Below, one piece after another: positions 21,990 through 33,227 of a DNA stretch of 64,000 nucleotides. Position numbers and translations under genes: made by a program. The notes below the pieces were generated by a model, which was not told where the DNA came from, ran no database searches, and saw only the letters and a list, made by a program, of their open reading frames with translations. Source of the stretch: Trichodelitschia bisporula (lineage: Eukaryota; Ascomycota; Dothideomycetes; Phaeotrichales; Phaeotrichaceae); contig ML996696.1 of assembly GCA_010356995.1 (NCBI GenBank), positions 808,364 to 872,363 on the forward strand, given 5' to 3'. Positions within the stretch are counted from its first letter, which is position 1, and each line of letters opens with the position of its first letter.

Positions 21990-22810
21990 CAAGGTGCGGA
22001 GAACGCGCCGGGAGAGTAAGATGGTACGAAGGGCCACGGACGGGGCCAGACATCGCTATTTTTGACATCACCGTTATTTGGAGAGAGCCGGTCGTGAACG
22101 AGAGCCGGACGCAACCACAGTTACTGAAGATCGTGGACGGCCCGAAATGGAGGCAGCGTGCGCGTTCAGCGCTTTCGACACCGGGAAGCACGCCGGGAGA
22201 GTTAGATGGGTATGAAGAACAGCGGACGGGGCCGGACATCAATGGGCGTGGATGAGATCCTGGCTTCGAGAGAGTTGGATACGGGAATGGATCAACTGCT
22301 CCGATGCGGGGCCGGAGAACGGCGCAACGGTCGAATGTGAACATCGCTGGTGGTTGCGGTGCCGTTGAGGTGGACAAGAGTGTCATATGGGACCGGTTTG
22401 ACCGCCCTGGAGTCGAGATCGTGTCTCCTTCAGCAGGGACACACGCCCACATACGCGGTCATGGAGCTCTTCCAGGCGGGCCGGACCCAGCCGCATGTAT
22501 ATTTCGAGGTAAGAACCCGGAATGTAGGCAAGGGGCGCGTTCAGTGCCATCGACACCGGGGAAGCACGCCGGGAGAGTGAAATAAGTGCGACTGGTCACG
22601 GACCGGGGTAGAATAGTAGATTTCTAGCATTCGGAAATTCTGGTATGGAGAGTGGGATACTGCAACTGATAAGGCGTTCTGACGCGAGGCCGTAAAACGG
22701 CGCAAAGGTCGAACGTGAGCACCAAGGGCTGTTGCAGTGCTGTGTATGTTGATGATACAATGCAGTATGGGACCGTTTGACCTCCAGGGGGCCGAGGGAC
22801 ACACAATGCC
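21990..22810 (-). repeat. Module family C: about 375-bp degenerate duplication
   Basis: CACGCCGGGAGAGT (with variants) recurs at about 22000, 22189 and 22564. A longer block (GGCGCAACGGTCGAATGTGA against GGCGCAAAGGTCGAACGTGA, followed by TATGGGACCG and TTTGACC) recurs at about 22320 and 22695. The offset is about 375 bp. No intact frame was found on either strand. Confidence 0.55.
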
Positions 22811-23699
22811 AGGCAATGCTGCGCCCGGTCAAGTTTGGAGCTGCTCGATGAACGGCCCGACCAGCCCCGAGGAGCGACCGAAATTGTACGACTTGTTGGT
22901 GCTCCAGTATTTGAAGTCCCTGGAGCCGAGAGGTGTAAATACGCGGAACTTGACTACCACCTGCGGCCTGGCGAGGCTGGGAACTGCTCAATCACGGTAG
23001 GCAGTGAGCCACCTGGATGGGTGGCCCGGCCAGACCCAAGGAGACGGGGACCAGTATGAGAGATGGTCTTTATTCCAGGCTGTGAAATGCCGGAGACAAG
23101 ATATATGTATTTCCTCGCCCGTCCTGTAACCAGATCAGTACTCGTTGACAGAATATCAGAGATCGAAGACTTCGTACCTGCAGACCACGCCCCCGTGAGA
23201 CGTCGCTCAGCAAGGAGGACGCCGGCAGGCGATGCGTGCGCACGTTTCCATACCAGGCCGCGCAAAGGCAAGGCCAGTTAAACTGCGTCAAGCCATCTCC
23301 CTAGGGCATGGTGAGGCTGTATTAACCCCCCGATCCGATCCATATACCACGAAGGAAAGAACCGTGATGGCAGTGGAAAGGCCGGAACACACGGACGGCG
23401 ATCAAGTTGGGTGCTGCACCGCCCGGCAGGACGGGCGGGTGAAGATGAGCGGACGGTGTGCCCGCGAGCCATAGGATGCAGCGGATCTGAGCCAGAACGA
23501 CAGCCGTGAGGGCAAGACGAGGCGCGCGGCAGAATATGGTGTTGGATGGCAAATCCGGACTGAAAAGAACTTCTCCAGGAGCGAGGAAGCCCGGCGGTGG
23601 GAAGTCAAGCCACCCTTCGGTGGTGTCCAGGACCGAATTTGCATATGCGTTGCTGGTATCAAATGCCCACGGTTCCAGACGCTGGGTAGTGCTGCGAGA
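22811..23699. other. Degenerate tract, no gene recognised
   Basis: Open minus-strand pieces (for example LDTTEGWLDFPPPG) suggest old coding sequence. No domain can be named and the frames do not connect. Confidence 0.3.
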
Positions 23700-26450
23700 G
23701 TGAGGTCGATCCGGTTGTGCACTGCCGCCCGCCGTAAGACCAGGACAAGGTATGCGGGAATGAGAACATCCAAAGTGCGGAACCTGCGGAGTCCAATTTC
23801 CAGCAAAATCATCCGGTGGTAAGAAAAACAAACTCCTGACTGCGGGGAGATCCCCCTTGGAAAGACGACCAAGGGGTATGCCGCGAATGGATGACCACGA
23901 GAGAGAACCGCGGCCGTGAGGGCGAGACGAGGTGCAGGGCAGCCATATGATGGTTCATTTTTAAACCGGGCTGGACAGCATGCCGAATCAATCAATTATG
24001 CTCGAAGATAGTCCATTGAACTGCCGCCGACGTCAGACCAGGACAAGACATGCCGGAACGGAAACATACCTCTGCTAGCCATGTCGTCTAGCCGCAAATC
24101 GACGGCCATTTTCGTGGTCCGGGAAAAGCTTGAGTATGGCACGAGAGCAATTGTGCGAGAAAGCACTCGATATGAGCCTGTGGGTGCTGACGGTATTGAC
24201 GGGAGATAACCGCGGCAGCGACGCAGAGACGAGGCGCACAGGAGACATGAGCGAATCGTGACCAGGGCCGGGCTGAACAGCAAGCCGAATGCGACATCAA
24301 GTTCGAACGCCAGGACGGCTTCGTGCTGCCTCTAACGTCAGACTAGGATAAGGCAGCGCCGAAACGGGGACATACCTTTCGAAAGCCACACCGACCAACC
24401 GCAATACTATGGAGCGTTTGGTGGCCCGGATAAACCGGAGTATAGAACGAGAGCAGTTGTGCGGAAAAGTACTCGATATGAGCCAGTGGGGTGCCGATAG
24501 GAGTGATGGGATAGAACCGCGGCAGAAAGGGCAAGACGAGGCGCGGAGCAGCTGTACCATGCTGGGAGTTAATTCCGGGCTGAACAGCAAGCTGAAACAG
24601 TCCCTTATGCTGGAAGCTGGTCCGTTGCACTGCCGCCAGCGTGAGACCAGGACAAGGCAGAGCAGAAAGGAAACATACCTCAGAGTAGCCCCATCCCTTT
24701 AAAGAGCCACACCGGGCAGCCGCAATGCGAGATGATCTCGGGCCGTCCGGATAAGCCTAATCAAGATCACCGGCACCATTATCGCCGCCCCCGGAACTGT
24801 CGACCCTGGGCATTCCCGTTAAGGTATTTTCGCACTTCTGAGCGCGGCGGGGCGAGATGATACCCTGCTCGAGGGCGGAAGAAATCGAAAGCTCCTTGAA
24901 GTCTGGGAGAACAGAAACCCAGGACGCAAGTATGAGAGAAAACTCGCGAGATGAGCCAGTAGGCTCGCCAGGATGGCGAGAGAACCGCGGCAGTGAGGGC
25001 GGGATGAAGCACACGGCCAGAAATGGGTTCATAAGTGATTAATCCGGGCTGAACAGCAAGCCGGATCAGTCGATTATGTTCGAAGTCGGGTTGTTGTACT
25101 GCCGCCGACGTTAGATCAGGACAAGGTAGTACCGGAACGGAAACATACCCCGATAAAATCCCCCTTGGAGAGCCACACCGGGCAGCCTCAACTACGGCGT
25201 ACGATGTGTGATCCGGGCAAAGCCAGAATATAGGACGAGACCAACTATGGTCGAAAAGAGCTCGAGATAGGCGGCATGGGCTCGCCAGGAGAGAATCGCG
25301 GCAGTGAGGGCGAGACGAGGCGCAGAGCAGACATGCATCTTTTGTTTCAAAATCCGGGTTGAACAGCAAGCCGAGTCAGTCGATTATGCTAGAAGCTGGC
25401 CCCTTGTACTGCCGCCGACGTCAAACTATGACAAGCCAGTACGGGAACGGGAAGATACCTCGATGACACCCCCCTGGAGGCCACACCGGCCAGGCGCAAT
25501 GACTGGAGCATGATGTGACCCAGGCAAGTGGAGAAATGGGGCATAGGAAGCCAATGCGCAAGAAAGCACCCAGATAAGCCGCTAGCTCATCCGGCTTATA
25601 AGAGAGCACCGCGATCGTAAGGATAAGGCGAAACGCAGAGCAGACATAGCCATGTGCTGTGAAACAGGACAGAAAGGCAAGCCGAATGTATTAGTGAAGT
25701 TAAAAGCCGGCCCGTTGTACTGCTGTCGACGTTAGGTCAAGACAAGGCATACGGGAATGGGAACATACCTCGGTGAAATCCCCCTTGGAGACGTGGGAAG
25801 CCAATGCGCAAGGAAGCACCCAGATAATTGGCGAGCTCATCCCGGTGATAAGAGAGCACCGCGGCCGTGAGGGCAAGACGAGGCGCAGAGCTGACATCGT
25901 GTCCTTTATTGTAAAACCGAACAGAACAGCAAGCCGAATATATCGTCCAGGAAATAAACCGGCCCGGCCGGATACTGTCGCCGACGTTAGATCAGGACAA
26001 GGCAGAGCAGTAAGACAACATACTTTGCTAAGAACCCCTTAGGAGGCCGCGCCGGCCAGGCGCAATGTAAGATGTCTGGGCCGGCCGGACAAGGAAGAGG
26101 ATGAGATGCGAATAAAATGCGGTCAAACTCGAGATGAACCGATGAGCTCAGGACGGACGCTAGCAGGACAGGAATCGCATAGAAGAGCAGCGGCCCGGGA
26201 AGACTGCGATGTGCAGAGAAGAATCAGCGATGGTTGAGAGGGTATCGGGAACATACCACGTCGAACCCCCCTTGGAGAGCCACACCGGCCAGGCGCAATG
26301 TAAGATGTCTGTGCAGGCCGGAGAAGGAGGAGGATGGAATGAGAGTAATACGCGGGAAAAGCACTCGAGATGAGCGGATGGGCTCGTCACAGACAGGAAT
26401 AGCAAGGGAGGGAGTTGGTCCGTGAAGCCTGCGATGTACAGAAGAGATTC
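23700..26450 (-). repeat. Module family A: about 300-bp tandem modules, each with an intron-like 49-53 nt segment
   Basis: On the minus strand at least eight copies of one intron-like segment occur at 24021-24069, 24326-24375, 24630-24678, 25099-25148, 25409-25458, 25720-25768, 25975-26023 and 26204-26256. Most run GTATGT, then TTCCGTTCCGG, CTTGTCCTG, a CTNAC-like branch and GGCGGCAG. Further damaged copies lie near 23722 and 26430. Spacing is 220-470 bp, mostly about 300. The roughly 250-bp stretches between them are also related (CTGCGCCTCGTCTTGCCCTC-type blocks) but carry stops in most copies. This is the pattern of a tandemly repeated exon-intron unit that has decayed. Confidence 0.75.
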
Positions 26451-26566
26451 GGCGGTGGTTTAGAGAGAAACGACAACAGAAGATGGATTGAGAGGAGGAT
26501 GAGAGGAGTGGATTGTGTGATTGAAGGCTGATGTGGGATGATGTGTTTGAGCGGAAGATGGGGCGG

Positions 26567-26574
26567 TATATATA
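26567..26574 (-). promoter_or_regulatory. TATA box at the head of the module A array
   Basis: TATATATA in a GC-rich setting. On the minus strand it is followed by a pyrimidine/A-rich leader (26560-26460) and then the first intron-like acceptor (ACATCGCAG). Orientation is inferred, since the box itself is symmetric. Confidence 0.5.
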
Positions 26575-26610
26575 CTCTCCAAACCAGCATACGGCGGCTT
26601 TGCAGGTCGA

Positions 26611-26722
26611 GAAGGACTCTGTCGCCGTGGTGGAAGGACTCTCGGACCGTGGAGTAACGACTCACGCCGTGGAGGAAGGACTCTCTCGCCGTGAAGAAGG
26701 ACTCTCTCGCCGCGGAGAAAGG
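26611..26722. repeat. 21-bp minisatellite, five copies
   Basis: The unit GAAGGACTCTCTCGCCGTGGA and variants begin at about 26611, 26633, 26654, 26675 and 26696. Confidence 0.85.
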
Positions 26723-26724
26723 AG

Positions 26725-27018
26725 CGCGGGGCGTACGGCATGCAACCGCCCCATCCGTCGAGACGCACTGCCCTATATCGCCATCAGGCGCAACAGGGAC
26801 CGAGAGCAAGCCGTATGAAGAAAGTCGTTCGCACTATCGCCTCGTCTCGACTTCCGCCCAGCATCCGGAGACATCGCAGGTGAAGTAAGAACCTCGCGCC
26901 GTCCGGGACGCAGCCGCTCCATCCGTCGAGTCACACTTCCCTCCGTCAGCATCAAGAACAACAGTGACCATGAGCAGGCCCTATGAAGAAAGTCATTTGC
27001 GCTACCAACTCATCTCTC
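26725..27018. repeat. 168-bp direct duplication
   Basis: Two diverged copies, 26725-26850 and 26893-27018. Shared anchors are CCATCCGTCGAG (26751 and 26919) and CCNTATGAAGAAAGTC (26811 and 26979), both offset by 168 bp. Confidence 0.75.
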
Positions 27019-27180
27019 CTTCCACTATTCACACCCTTAATGAGTTTGCGGCCATACCTCAAAGGCACATACCTCACGTTCATATATTGCCACAGCCTGA
27101 CTTCCTCCATCGACAACCAGCACAATGAGCCTGCCTTAACCCATCGAGCGCACATACCTCACACCACCTCCCCAACCCAC

Positions 27181-29821
27181 CTACCCACTCAACTCAACCC
27201 TCCTCGCAAGCACCTTCCTCGCTTCCGTAACCCCCACCCTCACCAACCCCAACTCCCCAAGACACACCCTCGCCTCCTCCCCGTCGCCAAAAATCCTCTT
27301 CTCAACGCCCCACAAGGTAACCTTCCCCCCATCCCCTCCATCATCCCCTTCCTCCCCCCTCCCCCCCTCCAACCCAACCAACCAAGCCCCCTCAACAACT
27401 CTCCTCAACCCCTCCCCAACAGCCACACTAACCAACTTCACCAAACACCCCCTCACAGCCTGCACATCCGCGCCAAACTGCCCCGCCCCGGCGGCACTAA
27501 ACTCGCGCCTTAGAAGCACATGCTCAAACAACTGATTATCAATCGCATGCGCCGTCTTCCGCGCAACACGGTGCAGCGGCGCAGCACCCAGCGCCTTGGC
27601 CAGGTATTCGAAATGGGTTGACAAGGTCGTGAGCAAGTTGTCGAGTTCCGGGGTCGGCGGGAGCGAGGGGAGGGAGTCTGGACTACGGGCCGCTGGGACA
27701 GGAACCGACGTCGAGGGCGCGAGGCTGGACCAGGGGTTTATCCGGGAATAGGCTGAGAGGGAGTTGCGCACGTTGTTGATTAGTAAGTCTGCGATGACGG
27801 CTTCGGTGCGCTCGCGCAGCCGCGTGTAGCTCGCCGCCGTTTCGTCGAAGAGCGCCCCCGTAGCCGTAGGATCGTCGAGCTCATCCGGCGGGGTGGACAC
27901 GGCGCGAGACGTGCGGGCCGCGACCTGGGCTAGATTCATGCTCCCCGATATATTTTGCCCCCTTGTGGCAGCGCGGTGTTGCAGTTCTGACCAAAGGGAG
28001 AGGAAGAAGACGTCGTCGCTCCAGTCGCGCATGGCCCTTTCGAGGTACTCTGCGCTACCGTAGATGCGGCATAGACTCTCGAGGCCGGCGACGCCTTGCA
28101 GGGTGATTTGCTCTTCGCGGCTGGTGCGGCCGATGGTGGAGGTGCGGGAGAGGTAGGCGGCTAGGCCGTCGGCGAGGCGCTCGTGGAAGAGGTCGAAGAT
28201 GGAGATTTGGATGTCGATTAGGAAGCGGAGTTTTTGGGAGAAGGAAGTTAGGGTGCGGTAGTGGCCTGGATGCATTAGGATAGGATCAAAGGTCACCAGA
28301 GCACGAACCTGTGGTAGCCTCGAGAAGATCGTTGACTCGGATTGCGGCCTTGGTCGGCTTGGTGCTCTTCGCATCGACGCCATCGTAGTCCAGATCGAAG
28401 CTATCAGGAGCATCGACGATCTCCTGGTAGCGGGCCAAGGCAACTGCCAGATCAGCTCTCATCCAACAGAGCGGCAGCACAACCTACAGTCCTTCTCCAC
28501 CTTGAGCCACTGTTCGAACCAATCATTCGCACTGAGCACTTCCCAGGCAAGGCCTCTCCAGCATTCCCCTTCCGCCCCAGCCTCGTACCGCCATTCATCC
28601 CGCAGCGTGGTGTCAAATTTCATTACCTCATGGATGAGGTGGCTCAATAGCTGCGGCCGACCCGAAACCTTGGGAAGCGTAGTAAATATTTTCGCCCTAA
28701 CCATCGGCAGCAAGGCTGTGACGAACGCAGACGTGGCATCGATATACGCAGGGTTGCGGGCGATGCTCGTGCCCCTGAACTTCTCCAGCAGCACTGGCTG
28801 CAGATTGTCATCCATAAAGTCATTGTACTGTCCGAGAAGCTTGTCCGTGACGTGGAACAGAAAGTACTCGGGTCTGTCCAGTCTATTGGTGGGGCGATCG
28901 GTCTCGAAGTGATACCTGAACGCCAGCTCGAGGGGGTGCACCATCGCCTGCAGTGGCAGCAGCACAAGTGGCGCTGTGGCAGGCGAATTGCCTGCTTCCT
29001 CTCGGGCTTCCTCTCGGGCCTCCAGCTCGGGTTTCTGCAGCTCCAGGAGCTTACCGATAGTGGCCCTGAAGCTGCCAACCATTGTCGGAGGCACCGTAGC
29101 GTCGGGAGATGGCCAGGAGATCTTCTTGAGGAGCGTCTCCAACTCACCGATGAACGATTTCTGGATACGATCATGCAGCGCCTTCGTCTTCTGCGCAACA
29201 GAGTCAAGAAGATGCGGGGCAGCGCCCTCAGCCGCATCCTGAAGTGGCTGGAGTGATACGGACAGACTGTGCAGGTGACGATATGCATCAATCGCCTCTG
29301 CATCGTGCGTGCCTAACCGCGCCACGCCCTCATTGCTGCCCAAGTCAGGTCGTGCCATGCATTCAGCGGAGGAGACAGAGCACACCAACCTCAATCGATC
29401 AACCTCTCGGAGCATCTCAACATATCCATTAGCAATCTCCAACCGCCGCATCTTGTCCATACTCGACTCGAAGCGTTTCACAGCCGCATCGCTAGTATCC
29501 GAATTCGTGGCAATCAGGAGGCGCCGGTCGATGTCCGCCTGCGCGCGCTCGAAGCGGTCTACGCGCGCACGGAGGCTGCTGTCATGTTCGGATGCGGCGC
29601 GTTTGGCCGATTCGAGGTCTTTTTGGGCGACATGGATCTTGTTCGGGTGTTAGAGCTGTCATAACGGGGAAGGGGGGGGAGGGGCTGAAGAGGCACACCT
29701 GGTCCTCGAGCAGCTTGCGCTGCGCAGAGACACTATCCAGCAGCTCGCGGAGCAAATCAAAGTCGGCCGGCGTCTGTAGCTTGTCGTCGAGGTAGTCGCC
29801 GACTCGGACGTCCCTCGCCAT
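27181..29821 (-). CDS. RINT-1/Tip20 family vesicle-tethering protein
   Basis: Exons 29821-29699, 29637-28488, 28443-28309 and 28265-27181. The introns are 61, 44 and 43 nt and the product is 830 aa. It starts MARDVRVGDYLDDKLQ, followed by a coiled coil (LLDSVSAQRKLLEDQIHVAQ). The central TIP20/RINT1 domain shows LELAFRYHFETDRPTNRLDRPE, then FLFHVTDKLL, the characteristic opening of the family. Further on are VLSANDWFEQWLKVEKDFALARYQEI and LIDIQISIFDLFHERLADGL. The C-terminus runs DNQLFEHVLLRREFSAAGAGQF. RINT1/Tip20 belongs to the Dsl1/NRZ tether that receives COPI vesicles at the ER. Four exons keep frame. Its stop lies about 160 bp from the degenerate repeat tract. Confidence 0.92.
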
Positions 29822-30824
29822 AGCTGTGGGCCTGCGGTAGACTGGGTTCGGGGGATGCGGAAGCAGGTGGTGTGAGCGTGTTCCGGTATGCGGTGCGTTG
29901 GGCGGCAGAACGGGCGTCTGGTGGCTCAGTCACTCCCCGTACCGTAGATACGATCTCGCACGCGGCGCTTGCCGTGTGTGCTAGGCTAAAGCTGCGGTCT
30001 GCGTCGCTGGCCGCGGGAGCTCTCCGGGTGGATGTGGGATGGAGCACTGGACACGGGGTGCGTTGAAGCGGCTTCGGCCACTTGGGACGCGTTATGACGG
30101 AAGCGAGCTGCGGAACCGATGGGGGAATAAAAGCCTCGTCCTTCCCAGATGAGCTTCCCAGATGAGCTTCTCTTCGCTAAAGTAGGGACCAAGGGGACGG
30201 TCGAGCACAAGGGGCTTGGATAATGGTACGATGAAAGCAGCAGCGGGCGGGAATATCGTCAGAATGTGTGAAGGGCTGGTCCCCTGCCCTGTATTGCCTG
30301 ATGCTTGCTTGCCTGCGCTCTGAGCATGCGGGCGGGGGGTTCTCGCCGTTCGCGATCGGGGGCTGCTACGCTACACATCGGGGGGGTTCTCTCGCCATTG
30401 GAACACTGGCACGATTGGCTACAGCAGAGGGGGGTGCACTGCTCACCCGCCTAACAGAACTCACTAACGGGCGGCCCACCGCCTCCAAACCCTCCCTGCA
30501 GAGGAGGAGCAGAAAGTGGGCAGATCGGCATCGGCTACGGCGTTTACGGGCGAAAAAAAAAGATCTGATCTCAGGCATTGGCGATTCGATCTGCGAGCCC
30601 AGCCCAAATTCTGCCACACAACCACCCATCGAGAAACGCCCTCATCACACACCCAACCCCAAACCGGACGTCCACCCGCCTGCACACCCGAATCACCCTT
30701 CTGTGGTTCAAATCACCGCCGAATCCCGGGTGGACTTGTGCTCCCCGACTTTCCCTCCCAATTCCCTCGTCATAGAACACTAGTTCTACTCAACAAGAGC
30801 ACCCCGCTGCTGACCGCTAAGGAC
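29822..30824. promoter_or_regulatory. Divergent region, RINT1/Tip20 and NOP9
   Basis: About 1 kb between opposed starts. A TGAGCTTCCCAGA direct repeat sits at 30148-30175. A C/A-rich leader precedes NOP9. The longer frames here are open by chance and lack motifs. Confidence 0.4.
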
Positions 30825-33227
30825 ATGCCTAAAGACCTGAAGAAGCGCGGCCGCCGCGCGGAGAAGAAGCGCAAGCTCGAAGAGGACGAAACCGCCCTTG
30901 AGACCTCGACAAAACGACAAAGACACGAGCGCAACTCCGAGCCTGGACTTGAATTCCAGCCTCTGGAGAATGGCGAGCAGGATGAGGCCGCGAGCGGGGA
31001 ACGCATACATTTGGGAGAAACGCCGTTCTACGGTATGCTCGACGAGGAGGAGCAGGAGTACTTCAAGCAGGCGAGCGACATGCTCGAAGCGGACCAGTTC
31101 AGCGACGCTGAGGAAAGGAACCTGTTCTTGGAGAACGTGTACCGTGAAGCCAACGGCAAAGAACTGAAGCTCGCGAGTTCGCAATCCTGCTCCCGCCTTC
31201 TCGAGCGCCTAATCCAGCTCTCGACACCAACGCAGCTGCGCAATCTCTTCGTCAAGTTCAACGGCGAGTGAGTTACATCCGTACCCTATCCGCTCTCCCC
31301 AGTTTCAATTTTCTATTTCCCTTTCTCCTTGCTAATGAATCCTAGATTCCTGCATCTCGTCCAGCACCGCTTCGCCTCCCACTGCTGCGAAGCACTCTTT
31401 GTCCAAGCAGCGCCCGTTGTCAGTGCGGAGCTCCTTGCACCACCTGAGGCTGTGACGCCCGCCGACCCGAACGAGATCCAGGAAACAATGGAGAATTTGT
31501 TCCTGCATACCGTTAACGAGCTCGAGGACCATTTAGGCTTTCTCATGACGAATGTATTCGCCTCGCACACGCTTCGTGTACTACTACTCGTGCTCGCAGG
31601 GCTCCCAATTGAGCAATTCAAGAACAGCCACCTCGTGCAGAGCCGCAAGAAGGAGCACGTCACGCACGGTGTAGCGGCAGACAAGCAAGACGAAGAGAAG
31701 AAACTGGAGAAACGAGTCGTCCCAGACTCCTTCACCGAAGCCCTCGAAAAGGTAATGTACAAAAGCGTTGCCGGGCTCGACACAAGCTACCTCCGCGCCC
31801 TCGCAACCCACCAAACCGGCAACCCAACCCTGCAACTCCTCCTCCAGCTCGAACTCGGCCACTTCGGCAAATCCCGCGCCAAAGACACAACTTCAATCTA
31901 CCACACCCTCCTCCCAGACGATCCCCCCTCTGCCGACACAGAGAGCGCAGCCTTCATCAACAGCCTCCTCTACTCCACCATCGGCAGCCGCCTCCTCGAA
32001 ACCATAATCGACCACTCCCCAGGTAAAACCTTCAAAGTCCTCCACCGCGAATTCTTCAGCTCGCGCCTTGCCAGCCTCGCCCGCAATGACGTCGCTTCCT
32101 ACATCGTCATCCGCGTCCTCACCCGCCTCGGCAAAGACGACCTCGCCGCCGCCTCTGAGCTGCTCTGCCCGGTCATCCCGACGCTCGTCGAGCGCAACCG
32201 CACCTCGGTGATCAAGGCCCTAATCGAGCGCGCGGCTATCCGCGGCGTGGATACCGCGCCCATCGCCGCAGCGCTCAAAACAGCATATTCGGGCGCCAAT
32301 GGGTTCGATATAACGCACATACTCAAGCTGAACCACGCCGCTAGCCGACCCGCCGATGACACGGCTCCCGAAGCCCAGCCCAGCAACGCTGGGTCGAACC
32401 CTGAGAAGCTGCACGGTAGCCTGCTCACACAGGCGATGCTCGCTGTGCCCGGGCCGCTAAGTGAGTTGGTATTAGATGCATTCTCACGCCTCGGGACCCC
32501 GCTCTCCCTCACCATCGCCCGCGACGCATCCGCCTCGTGGGCCCTACAAGCCGCACTCACATCACCGCACGCCAGCGTAATCCACCGTCGAAAGATCATC
32601 GCGCAGCTCTACGGACACTATGGCGAGTTAGCACTCGACCCATCTGGCAGCCGCGTGGTCGATGCAGTGTGGAAAGGCACGCAAGGGCTCGCATTCATTC
32701 GCGAAAGGGTTGCAGAGGAATTGTGTGAGAACGAGGCTGCATTGAGGGAAAGCATGGTTGGTCGGAAGGTTTGGAGGAACTGGAGGATGGAGGCTTTCAG
32801 GAGGAAGAGGGGGGAGTGGGTACAGGCGAGCAGGGCCGCGGGTGCGGATGGGTTCGTGGGGTTCCCTGGGGAGGGGGAAGGGGAGGGTGGAGAGGGGAGG
32901 AAGAAGAGTGCGATTGAGATGGCGAGGCTTAGGCATGCTAAGGAACGGGAGAGGAGGGAACGGGAGGCGAGGGATAAGGGGAAAGGGAAGGAGAAGATTA
33001 CTGAGCCGGCTGCTGCTCCTGAGGCGACTGGGAGTAATGCGGTAGAAGTGGTCAAGGAGAAGAAGGAGAAGGAGGAGAAGTCAAAATCGAAGGATGAGGA
33101 CAGGCATAAGCCGAAAGAGGGAAAGGAAAAGAAGGAAAAGAAGGAAAGGAAAGAGAAGAAAGAGAAAAAGAAAAAAGAGAAACGGGCCCACGTGGAAGAG
33201 ACGCCTACGCAAGCCGTCGCCACCTAG
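30825..33227 (+). CDS. NOP9: Nucleolar pumilio-repeat protein Nop9
   Basis: Exons 30825-31267 and 31346-33227 with a 78-nt intron, giving 774 aa. The start MPKDLKKRGRRAEKKRK is the usual basic nucleolar head. Then comes FYGMLDEEEQEYFKQASDML, highly typical of Nop9. PUF-like repeats follow: LASSQSCSRLLERLI, FLHLVQHRFASHCCE, LMTNVFASHTLRVLL, LATHQTGNPTLQLLLQLE, YSTIGSRLLETII, RNDVASYIVIRVL and ALDPSGSRVVDAVW. The C-terminal 120 residues are an extreme Lys/Glu tail. Nop9 binds 18S rRNA precursors and restrains cleavage by Nob1 in small-subunit assembly. The final tail length is likely to vary between strains. Confidence 0.94.

Larger units (their letters stand above)
20100..22470 (-). repeat. 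Module family B: degenerate repeats with a conserved 40-bp core
   Basis: The plus-strand core GATCAGGTCTCC, then CAGCAGGGAGACACGCCCACAT, recurs about ten times (near 20117, 20276, 20511, 20680, 21014, 21132, 21303, 21449, 21760, 22421). It is often followed 30-40 bp later by GCCGGACCCAGCCACA and then GGAATGTAGGCAAGG. Spacing is irregular (about 120-660 bp). On the minus strand the core translates as MWARVSLLGGDLITPG in one frame, with preceding WLGPAR and following YIPGF pieces. Frames are broken between cores. Relics of a MYND finger and an NB-ARC segment lie inside this tract. Confidence 0.65.

Noticed and set aside
23700-26450. CRISPR-like array
   Set aside because: The genome is fungal; units are about 300 bp with splice-site structure and diverged, without short identical repeats and unique spacers.
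14240-27020. RIP-mutated transposon tract
   Set aside because: RIP leaves AT-rich sequence, whereas this tract stays GC-rich; no transposase or reverse-transcriptase motif was seen.
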